Below are positions 15,662 to 23,470 of a stretch of DNA of 44,350 nt, one piece after another. The translations under genes and the position numbers were made by a program. The notes beneath the pieces were generated by a model, which searched no databases, had not been told where the DNA came from, and saw only the letters and a list, made by a program, of their open reading frames with translations. How positions within the stretch are numbered: the stretch's first letter is position 1; the number at the start of each line of letters is the position of its first letter. Origin of the DNA: Planctomycetes bacterium UBA7888 (GTDB lineage Bacteria; Planctomycetota; UBA1135); contig DLRM01000060.1 of assembly GCA_002500505.1 (NCBI GenBank), forward strand, positions 1 through 44,350, read 5' to 3'.

Positions 15662-17137
15662 CTACATAATGATTCCGGGGATAACTTGGGAGATATCACC
15701 CATGACCGCGGCTTGAAGCCAGATGGAAACGAATCGGCCACTTGCTGGAACATTTCTGCTCATAGATGCCGTGCCTGAGGCATTGGCAATCCCTGTGCCC
15801 GCAAGGGCGGGGGAGGCTAAATTTAGAGTGACCCCAAGGGAGGGAATCGTGGTGCTGCCGGAACCAAGGAGCGAATAGGCAAAGTAAACCGTACTGCTGG
15901 TGGGTGCGCCGTCGACGGTGAGTGTCGTAGTGGAGCCAGAGACAAGGTTCGAGAAGCTTAAAGTGAGGCCGCCACCTGGGTCTCCTCCGGTAAGAGATTT
16001 GTACAAATTCACGCGGCCATGACCATATTTGGTCGAATTTCCCATGTCGTCGCAGGCGTCATAAAGTCGTTGGCGAACTTGCGCAGTGCTCCAGCTTGGG
16101 TACTCCATTCGAATCATGGATACGACACCATTGGTGATGGGGGTCGAGAAACTAGTCCCACTCACGGAGTTGTAGGATTGGTTGCGAGCCGTGGTTGTGA
16201 CATTGACACCAGGAGCCATGACATCGACAGCCTTTCCGTAACTTGAAAATCCAGCTTTATTGTCGTTGACATCAGTCGCACCCACAACTTCAACCTTGTC
16301 CCAATCGAAGCCAGAGAGATTGGTGTCTGAGTTTCCTGCTGCCCAAAGGAGGATGCAGTCTTTCCCGTCGCAGTAGTCTCCAGCAGAGCGAACACTCGAG
16401 GATTCCACCCCACTAAAACTCACGCTGACCGAACCTGCGCCATTATCTGCTGCCCAGCGCGCGCCTTGGGTGAGGTTGCTCATGGAAGAAGAGCCGCCAC
16501 TTCCACTTGTGGTCTTGATGGGCATGATGCTGACATTCCAGCAGACGCCTACTACGCCTTTTCCGTTGTCTCCTATTGCCCCGATGCATCCAGCGCAATT
16601 TGTCCCATGGCCATTTTGGTCCGAAACGTCTCCACCGCTTGATTGCGCTTTGTCAGAAACAGAGTTGAAGCCAGGAACAAGGGATGCCTGAAGGTCAGGA
16701 TGATTCAAGTCAACTCCAGTGTCTACGTATGCGGCAATGTAGCTCGAATTACCTGTCTGAATATTCCATGCATCTTCGGATTGAATGTTGCGGTGCCATA
16801 ACTGCATACCGAACATAGGGTCATTGGGCTTTTTCACAATAAAACAAGTCCAGTCAGGTTCTACATACTCAAACGCGCCAGTCGCCATGAGACCGGCAGA
16901 TGCCGTGTTTTCGGTCATGCCTTCAGGGACGCGCAAAATGAATTCGTCCACATCGGCAAAATGTTCAACGAGGTCGAATGGCTCCATGGAAACGAGCGCG
17001 TATTCATGGAGAGCTGCATCGCTTTGGACGGGTCGCGCGATGAGGTTTCCGGAAAATTCCAGTTCTCCTGGCCGCTCTACAAAGATGGGTTGAGGGTCCT
17101 GGAAGGGAAGTGAGAGTAAGAGGGTGGCGAGTAACAC
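15662..17137 (-). CDS. Secreted subtilisin-like serine protease (S8)
   Basis: A 491-residue protein with leader MLLATLLLSLPFQ. An inhibitor-like propeptide region reaches to about 105 (GAFEYVEPDW is the usual propeptide end). The peptidase S8 domain has Asp139 (DTGVDLN), His177 (NGHGT) and Ser329 (GTSFSTP), plus AAGNS for the oxyanion Asn. After residue 385 a linker and the shared C-terminal beta domain follow (FAYSLLGSGST, IWLQAAVMGD). It is expected to act outside the cell. The only Cys residues are in the protease body (for example GTNCAGC). Confidence 0.9.
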   Translation of the reverse strand: MLLATLLLSLPFQDPQPIFVERPGELEFSGNLIARPVQSDAALHEYALVSMEPFDLVEHFADVDEFILRVPEGMTENTASAGLMATGAFEYVEPDWTCFIVKKPNDPMFGMQLWHRNIQSEDAWNIQTGNSSYIAAYVDTGVDLNHPDLQASLVPGFNSVSDKAQSSGGDVSDQNGHGTNCAGCIGAIGDNGKGVVGVCWNVSIMPIKTTSGSGGSSSMSNLTQGARWAADNGAGSVSVSFSGVESSSVRSAGDYCDGKDCILLWAAGNSDTNLSGFDWDKVEVVGATDVNDNKAGFSSYGKAVDVMAPGVNVTTTARNQSYNSVSGTSFSTPITNGVVSMIRMEYPSWSTAQVRQRLYDACDDMGNSTKYGHGRVNLYKSLTGGDPGGGLTLSFSNLVSGSTTTLTVDGAPTSSTVYFAYSLLGSGSTTIPSLGVTLNLASPALAGTGIANASGTASMSRNVPASGRFVSIWLQAAVMGDISQVIPGIIM

Positions 17138-17235
17138 TTAAGAGAGACGAGGGGAGTGGGTGACGTGTTCCGTTTTAATCCTAACCCCTAGACAAAACAG
17201 AGGTTCCTTTTTCGACTGGCCGTCACCCCTCTAGT

Positions 17236-18789
17236 CTACGGCAAATCTAGAAAATGGGTGCGACCGTAGCGGTCGGTGGCGCGGACCTGAAGAGCCTTGA
17301 CCTCCTTTGGGAGGCGACATTGCCACAGATGGCGACTTGGCGCTGCTTTTGAAAGTCGACGCCATTTTTTGTCGTGTTCAGCTTTGTCGCGTTCAGCGTC
17401 ATCTTGGGCACGGATCTGAACAAAGTGGGGGTCAAGCTTCACTACCTTTTTCATTTGAATCCAAGACTGATCCCAAAGCTGAAGTTCGACGAGGCTTCTC
17501 TTTCCCCCGGCCCAGAAGTTGACATTGAAAAGCTGGGAGCCGTCTTCCTGAGGAAGAATAGTTGCCGTCATACTCTCGCCTTTCGTGTGGCCAGCGCCAA
17601 TGTAGTCGTACTCCCAAGTTTGCTCGCCTTGGTCTGCAAAAAAACGAATTTCGGACCAGCCGTTGGGGGCGCCATCACGCATGGTTGTGAAAGGGACCCC
17701 ATTGTCCGCGGGTTTTCCAGTCCACCAACTTCCGCATGTCGCACCATTCACAATGTGAAGGTGGGGCTTTTTCCCTTTCCATCCGTCTTCTTGTTGGAAT
17801 TCGTCCTGAAACAAAGTATGAGTGTGGCCGGAGATAGAAAAACTCTTTTCAAAAGGCTCCAGTAAACGGAACAAAGATTCGCGATTAGAAATTTCGCCAA
17901 GGGGAATATGCATCATGACCACGACGAGTTGATCTGAGGAAATTCCTGCGAGGTCGTTTTTGCAAAAAGATAAAACTTTATCCGTTAGGAGTGCTTGGTA
18001 GCTCCCCCTTTTTTTTCCGGGATTCTTGGGGTCATCAATCCACTCCCAATAAACATCATCAATGGTAAGGAAGTGGACGCCGCCATAATCAAAGGAGTAA
18101 TTTGGAGGCCCGAAGTGTCGCACATAGGTTTCGTTAGAAAGGGCATCTTCGGGTGTATCCGTATTCAAGTCATGATTTCCAACAACTTGATACCAGGGGA
18201 TTCCAATGCGAGAGATACTGGTACTGATTGGACCGAAAATATTGAGATTGTCGAACACGATATCGCCGAGCGTGACGCCGAAAGCTGCATCGGATCCGAC
18301 AAGCGGCTCGACTACATCGCGATCTAGAAAAAGGACATCTTGGAGATTTCTCGGTTGGGGGTCACCAAAGAAAATAGCTTCAAAGTCACGAGGCTCTTTC
18401 TTGTGGCGAAGAGGGAAGTTGATGCTCCTCGGGAGAGAGCCGGTTGGGGCCACCCCTTTGTACTTAGACTTTCGGGAACCATTGGGGCGATGGGCGTAGT
18501 AAAAGCGAGGGAGTTTCAGGTCATCTACGGGGACCGCCCAGTCGCTTGGCTTTAAAACAAAAAACTCGCAATCGCCGGGTACGGGAAGAGTCCAGCGCCC
18601 GTTCTTGTCGGTGGTTGCAACGTCGGCTCCATTGGAGACACGAATGCCAGGCAGTCCCGGTTCATTTTGGCTACGAACTCCATCAGCATTCAGGTCATGA
18701 AATACGATTCCAGTTGCTTGATTGTCGGCGGGGACCCCAAAGAAAAATCCACCGATAAGGGCAAAAAGGGCAAAGGCGACTCGAGTCAT
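17236..18789 (-). CDS. Exported calcineurin-like metallophosphoesterase
   Basis: A 517-residue protein. ATG 18789 gives a signal peptide (MTRVAFALFALIGGFFFG); the frame is open a little further upstream. The N-terminal domain (about 25-115) is SdrD-B/MetallophosN-like: GIVFHDLNADGVRSQNEPGLPGIRV. The catalytic domain has all metal motifs: FFGDPQP, GVTLGDIVFD, VVGNHD, MMHIPL and SGHTHT. The C-terminal 150 residues are a MetallophosC-type beta domain. It probably hydrolyses a phosphate ester in the periplasm, substrate unknown. It is divergent from the amidohydrolase-like gene, with 27 bases between the starts. Confidence 0.85.
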   Translation of the reverse strand: MTRVAFALFALIGGFFFGVPADNQATGIVFHDLNADGVRSQNEPGLPGIRVSNGADVATTDKNGRWTLPVPGDCEFFVLKPSDWAVPVDDLKLPRFYYAHRPNGSRKSKYKGVAPTGSLPRSINFPLRHKKEPRDFEAIFFGDPQPRNLQDVLFLDRDVVEPLVGSDAAFGVTLGDIVFDNLNIFGPISTSISRIGIPWYQVVGNHDLNTDTPEDALSNETYVRHFGPPNYSFDYGGVHFLTIDDVYWEWIDDPKNPGKKRGSYQALLTDKVLSFCKNDLAGISSDQLVVVMMHIPLGEISNRESLFRLLEPFEKSFSISGHTHTLFQDEFQQEDGWKGKKPHLHIVNGATCGSWWTGKPADNGVPFTTMRDGAPNGWSEIRFFADQGEQTWEYDYIGAGHTKGESMTATILPQEDGSQLFNVNFWAGGKRSLVELQLWDQSWIQMKKVVKLDPHFVQIRAQDDAERDKAEHDKKWRRLSKAAPSRHLWQCRLPKEVKALQVRATDRYGRTHFLDLP

Positions 18790-18816
18790 GGGGGTAGTTT
18801 CGGATATCCTGGACCA

Positions 18817-20445
18817 ATGAACCAGGAAATTCAAGACTGCGTAGACTCCTCGTTAAAGCGCGGCACAATACTCCTCTCCCTTCTTGGAGCTCTTCTCGCT
18901 CCAAGCGCATTTGGCCAAGAAGCACCCGATTATGTATTCGTGCAGGAAGGGAACCTTCCACTTGTTCTTTCTGCGCCACACGGCGGGACCCTTAAACCCG
19001 AGGATGCCCCAAATCGGACACAGGGAGTTCTTACGAGGGATTCCAATGTGCGGGAAGTCGCGCTTGAGCTTGCCGATGCGATTGAAATCCGGACAGGGTG
19101 GCGACCTTTTGTTGTGACGACATCGATTCACCGCGTCAAGGTGGATTTAAACCGTGCGATTGAAGAAGCTGCGCAGGGGGGAGAGTTGGCTGAGGAAGTG
19201 TGGGAGATTTATCACGCTGCTTTGGAAGAGGCTTCCGGGAAAGCGCTGAAGATTGGCGGCGGAGCCGCTTTGGTATTGGATATTCATGGTCATGGCCATA
19301 AAGAGGATTGGATTGAAGTGGGACATGCGGTTTCTATTTCCAATCTCGCAAAAGATGACAAAGCGCTCGATGCTCTTCCTGAAACAAATGCCGAGTGGAT
19401 TCGTGGAGCTTCGAGTATTGGCGCAACTCTCACGGAATCGGGATTTCGCGCAGTACCTTCGCCAGAAATCCTACATCCCGATGGAAAAAAATATTTCAAC
19501 GGTGGTTACATCACACGTCGGCACCGAGGGGAAGGCTTGCGTTCAATCCAGCTAGAGCTTCCTTCCAGTGTTCGGAAATCAAAAAACCGAAAGGACACCG
19601 TGCCACGTATGGCTGAGGCCATCTGCTCCTTTGTTTCGCAACATTTTACGATTCCAACGATTTCCTTGGAAAGCAAACCCATACCCAAAGAAGGCTCAAT
19701 TTCCGTGTTTCGAAAGCACTTTTCCAAAGTCGCTTATGTTTTTGGAATCCCCATTCTTGCTACCCAGAATGTGTCGTCCAAAAAACTGAAGCATGCTGCA
19801 GCTGTTTTGGCAGAGTATTTGGATAACGATGAAAATGGAGTCGTAGACGATGGGCGAGTTGTCTCTTTTCTCCTAAATGAGGGTGCATTTTTGGTGATGC
19901 CAGAACGGGAGCGTGAAATGAACCGCATTGGTCGATCGTTTGGAGATATTCAGCGCGCGGGCTGGAAAATCGGGCAGGATCTTTATGGGGAAGAAACGTT
20001 TCCCGAAGGGCCTCCGCATCGAAAGGTGCGAGGTCGTTTTGACGCCGCCTTAGAAGAAATTTGGCACCTTGTTTCTAATGGTTGGGCTGAGGTGTACCCC
20101 GAAGACTTTGGGTATGAACCTGGCTCTAGCCTTTGCGATGCAATGGACCTTGCACGCGGAGGCCGCTTTGAAAATATCCCCCGGCGCTATCCCGAGGAAG
20201 CTTGGTACCACTACGACGACCGTACTTGCGATTACTCCTGCATGGCTGCTGAGTACTTCTATTGGTCCTTAACGACCCTTCTTGGTGGCCAGGACTACCC
20301 AGGGCGCGCTGAAGAAATTGAAAACGAGTGGGAGTGTTCTACGCCTGAGTCCCTTCGGAAAAAGGACAAGGCGGTAGTAGAGCTACTTCTTAGGGCTGAG
20401 TTTTGTCTTCCTTTAAAGCGCCCCAATGGGAGCTATCGGGGTTAA
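18817..20445 (+). CDS. Exported N-formylglutamate amidohydrolase-like protein with extra C-terminal domain
   Basis: A 542-residue protein from ATG 18817; the frame is open further upstream but that part overlaps the divergent gene. A signal peptide spans about residues 13-34 (LLSLLGALLAPSAFGQ). The FGase-like domain has LVLSAPHGG, a DSNVREVALELADAI segment, RVKVDLNRA, and the metal site ALVLDIHGHGH. From about residue 290 a second domain follows that I do not recognise. It has an EF-hand-like loop (LDNDENGVVDDGR), EEIWHLVSNGWAEVYP, and a cysteine-bearing CDYSCMAAEYFYW stretch. It would hydrolyse an amide of a small acyl amino acid or peptide in the periplasm. Confidence 0.75.
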   Translation: MNQEIQDCVDSSLKRGTILLSLLGALLAPSAFGQEAPDYVFVQEGNLPLVLSAPHGGTLKPEDAPNRTQGVLTRDSNVREVALELADAIEIRTGWRPFVVTTSIHRVKVDLNRAIEEAAQGGELAEEVWEIYHAALEEASGKALKIGGGAALVLDIHGHGHKEDWIEVGHAVSISNLAKDDKALDALPETNAEWIRGASSIGATLTESGFRAVPSPEILHPDGKKYFNGGYITRRHRGEGLRSIQLELPSSVRKSKNRKDTVPRMAEAICSFVSQHFTIPTISLESKPIPKEGSISVFRKHFSKVAYVFGIPILATQNVSSKKLKHAAAVLAEYLDNDENGVVDDGRVVSFLLNEGAFLVMPEREREMNRIGRSFGDIQRAGWKIGQDLYGEETFPEGPPHRKVRGRFDAALEEIWHLVSNGWAEVYPEDFGYEPGSSLCDAMDLARGGRFENIPRRYPEEAWYHYDDRTCDYSCMAAEYFYWSLTTLLGGQDYPGRAEEIENEWECSTPESLRKKDKAVVELLLRAEFCLPLKRPNGSYRG

Positions 20446-22038
20446 TCATTCCAGACTCATTTCCTTTAAGAGTTCCTCCACCTTTTCTTCCACCCTTGTG
20501 CCGCGCAGATTCTTGTAACGAATGCGGCCTTCGGCATCGAGAAGGAAGGTCGTTGGGTATGCAGAGACACCCCATTCTTCGGGGACCCCACCTTTGGTGG
20601 ACCCATTGAATACACTCCTCCAACTCACGCCATGCTCCTCGCACTGTGCACGATAGGAGTCGGCATCTCGGTCTGTGTTGATTCCAAGAATGGCGAAGTT
20701 TTTATTTTGGAAACGCTGAACCAGCGCTTTTTCGTGGGGGATTTCACCCTTGCATGGGCCTCACCAAAAACCCCAAAAGACGATATAGGTCACTTTACCT
20801 TTATAGTCCGATAGGGCAATCGGGTTGCCGTCTACATCCGCACCAGTAAAGTCAGGAGCCTTCTTTCCTATCCTCAGTGTTCGCAAGTTTCGCAAGTAAC
20901 CTTCCGCTCTTGCAGTACGCTTATCGTCAGGGAACTTTTGCAGAAAATGAGTCAATTCCTTTTCAAATTTGTCCTCATCGCTTCTGCGGAAAAGACTGGC
21001 TCGGCTGAATGCCGCATTTGCCTGAAGAACAGGAGAGGTGGCGCGACCTTCCAATTCAACCAGGGCTGCTTCAGCATTGAAGCCAGTTGTACCTTGGTTT
21101 CTTGCAATCGCGGAGGCTAGGCCACTAGCCCACTCCGACTCGCTCCATTCGTGAATGAGGGTGTAGGCCAATCCGGTTTGAATGGCGCCTGGATTTTTCC
21201 AGTCGATTCCTGATTTCCGGAAGTTCGAAAAGCACCAGAAGAGGGCCTGTCCGCGATCGTCGGGAGAGGCCAAATAGTTTTTTGCAAGGGCGCGGAACTT
21301 AGGGAAATAAGTTTCTTGAATGCCGGACTGAAGTGGAAGAGCAGTTTTTTCGCCTTTCGACCGACGCTCCTTGAGTTCTTTTCGGTAAGCGGCCATCGCC
21401 TCTTTGTGGTCACTGTCCAGCTTTGAAAAAGAAGTTGGGGAGGCTGGGATTCCCTCGACTGCTTGGCCGTACTTGGAGTCACGAGCTTCTGCGAAGGCTC
21501 TTTGTTGCTCTGCAATCCGAAGCAGCTCTTCGTCGCTCAAAGAGATTCGAGCCGAAGAAAGACAAGCAAGGAAGTGCGTTCGCTCTTCGAGCGCAACAGG
21601 GCAGCCTACATTCCCTTCGGGGCCATCGGCAGTTGCCAAAATAGCCGCTTCGCGTCTTCGATGAACTCCTGTTTTAGAATCTGGGGCGAGAATAGGTTTG
21701 CTGGGGTTCAGAAAAACAAACCAAGGAATGCCGCCATCCTTTCCAGCGCGTAAGGCGGCCGCAACTTCTTCTCCGTGCTCCATTAAGTCTTGATCAATCG
21801 AGCAATCCACGAAATCTTTAGCCAACAAATTAGTGACTTCTTCTTGCCCGAGGAACTCCTCGAGAACATCACACCAACCTCACCAAGGCGCTTCGAGGTG
21901 TACAAACAAGTTGCGACCCGATTCGGCGGCCTCTAGTCGGGCCTTTTCGAGAACATCAAAGGCATCGGCCTTTGTTTCTTCTTGGGCAAGCGCAAGGGTA
22001 GAAAGAGCGAGAGCGAAAAAGAGGGGTAGGTATTTCAT
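20446..22038 (-). CDS. Exported double-selenocysteine thioredoxin/TlpA fusion
   Basis: Reading through TGA at 21882-21880 and 20763-20761 gives a single 530-residue protein from ATG 22038. A signal peptide ends STLALAQ. Domain 1 (about 35-130) is thioredoxin-like: NLFVHLEAPW-U-G-W-C-DVLEEFL, with UGA at residue 53 and Cys56. A helical middle region of about 240 residues follows. Domain 2 (about 385-530) is TlpA/ResA-like: IGKKAPDFTGADVDG, YIVFWGFW-U-G-P-C-KGEIPHEK, with UGA at residue 426 and Cys429, then the cis-Pro segment GVSAYPTTFLLDAEG. Both UGAs replace the first Cys of CxxC, and W-x-G-x-C context is exact. Start overlaps the upstream gene by ATGA. Expected role: periplasmic disulfide or peroxide chemistry. 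Two independent UGAs at the same motif position argue strongly against chance mutation. Confidence 0.9.
20712..20728 (-). promoter_or_regulatory. Candidate SECIS stem-loop after the second UGA
   Basis: On the minus strand AGCGCT pairs with AGCGTT around the loop GGTTC, 32 nt after the UGA at 20763-20761. The loop matches the other candidates, but the distance is long. A weaker GGG/CCC hairpin lies 11 nt after the same UGA. Confidence 0.35.
21847..21864 (-). promoter_or_regulatory. Candidate SECIS stem-loop after the first UGA
   Basis: On the minus strand CTCGAGG pairs with CCTCGGG (7 bp, one T-G) around the loop AGTT, 15 nt after the UGA at 21882-21880. Spacing, stem length and a G-U in the loop agree with a bacterial SECIS. 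Confidence 0.5.
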
Positions 22039-23396
22039 GATTCTAAACCAGGGATTTCCCAACCGCTTCGATAGGGTTTATGCAGAAAACGGTCAGCATC
22101 GGGACGGCTAGGGAACGAGAGGGCTTTTGCATCAAAGTCCAATTTTTGGTTGGGGAAACGAAGGGCTACATTGCCTAGGAGGGCAATTTCGGTCAAACGG
22201 CCTGAATAGGAAAAAGGTGCACTGGGTTTCCCACGACCGAAACAGGCGTTTACCCACTGATGCCAATGATTGACACCCTTTGCTTCAGGTATGGGAATAT
22301 CTACAAATTGGTCTGCGGGTAAGAGCCGCGGAATTTCATAAGGGCTTGCCATCAGTGCACCTTCTTCTCCCACAAATAAGCATGCGTTGTGGTAGGCGGA
22401 ATCGCCGACACCCAGTTCGGCAAGTAAAGCATCGGGCTTTCGTTTGCCATCGTGCCAGGTTACGACAACGCCGTCATCCGAGGTCCAACGTGTAGGCCCG
22501 AATTCATAACGCACTCGCGACCAGAGAGGAAAGGTGTCATTCGTAGGCGGCGGGCCAAAACTTTCCACGTTTAAAGGATCACCCAGTTCCATAAACCACG
22601 GCGCAGGATCCATTAAATGGCATGCCATGTCCCCTTGGGCGCCCGTTCCAAAGTCCAAACGACCGCGCCAAACAAAAGCATGGTATGCACCTTCTTTGTA
22701 AGGGCGTTCGGGGGCGACTCCAAGCCAACCGTCCCAGTCCAAATGCTCTGGAACGGGGTCGGTTCCATCAGGGCGGCCCACCCCTTGCGGCCACCAACCT
22801 GCCGGGCGGTCGGTCCAAACATGAGCCTCTCGAATCGGGCCCACATGCTTACGTGCAAATAGAGCCTGGGCCCTCGCATAAGATGGATTTGAATGGTTTT
22901 GGATACCCATCTGGGTCACAACGCCGGATTGCTCGGCTACTTCCCGAAGTCGCCGCGCTTCCACAACCGTGTGGGTCAAAGGTTTTTGGCAATAAACATG
23001 TAGTCCATGATTGATTGCAGAAAAAGCAATGGGTGCGTGCATGTGATCAGGAGTAGTCACGTTGACAGAATCCAAGTTGGCATGTTCTGCGTTCAACAGT
23101 TCTCGCCAATCTTGATAGAGACGAGCTTTTGGATGTAAGGCCCCGGCCTCTTTCAGTCGCCCTTTGTCCACATCGCATAAGGCGATGATTTCAACATCGG
23201 GGTGTCCAGAAATTTCGCGGAGGTCAGTGCCACCCATCCCGCCAACGCCGATACTTGCGTGGCGGAGTTTCCCTCTCGCATAGCGTGTGGTCGCACAGCT
23301 GCCAAGCAAAGATGTGCCTGCAGAAATGACCGCAGACGAAAGAGCGGCGCTCTTTAGAAAGGAGCGCCGCGAAGGGGGGGATGGAGCCGAATGCAT
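22035..23396 (-). CDS. TAT-exported Gfo/Idh/MocA oxidoreductase
   Basis: A 453-residue protein. The N-terminus has a twin-arginine signal (SRRSFLK at 9-15) and a lipobox-like LLGSC at Cys34. The NAD(P)-binding domain follows: IGVGGMGGTDLREI, VEIIALCDVDKGRL, VNVTTPDHMHAPIA and YCQKPLTHTVVEARRL (the family usually has EKP). The substrate domain includes GDMACHLMDPAPWF. This is the secreted sugar-oxidoreductase type abundant in Planctomycetota. Its stop overlaps the ATG of the double-Sec thioredoxin (ATGA), so the two are translationally coupled. Confidence 0.9.
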   Translation of the reverse strand: MHSAPSPPSRRSFLKSAALSSAVISAGTSLLGSCATTRYARGKLRHASIGVGGMGGTDLREISGHPDVEIIALCDVDKGRLKEAGALHPKARLYQDWRELLNAEHANLDSVNVTTPDHMHAPIAFSAINHGLHVYCQKPLTHTVVEARRLREVAEQSGVVTQMGIQNHSNPSYARAQALFARKHVGPIREAHVWTDRPAGWWPQGVGRPDGTDPVPEHLDWDGWLGVAPERPYKEGAYHAFVWRGRLDFGTGAQGDMACHLMDPAPWFMELGDPLNVESFGPPPTNDTFPLWSRVRYEFGPTRWTSDDGVVVTWHDGKRKPDALLAELGVGDSAYHNACLFVGEEGALMASPYEIPRLLPADQFVDIPIPEAKGVNHWHQWVNACFGRGKPSAPFSYSGRLTEIALLGNVALRFPNQKLDFDAKALSFPSRPDADRFLHKPYRSGWEIPGLES

Positions 23397-23470
23397 TACT
23401 GCTTTCTAGCAGGCTCCTAATGGATTCGGGTGGGGGAATCGGCCTCAAGGGGTAAGGGGCAATCTTGATA

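Noticed and set aside
17158..17228. Inverted repeat GGGTGACG/CGTCACCC between the metallophosphatase and subtilase genes
   Set aside because: Arms of 8 bases with a 55-base spacer are not strong enough to call an operator or terminator.
730..22038. UGA codons explained by a reassigned genetic code (UGA = Trp or Cys)
   Set aside because: Several genes end cleanly at TGA (NarK, cupin, Gfo/Idh/MocA, fumarase), TGG and TGC/TGT are used normally, and nearly all other genes have no internal TGA.
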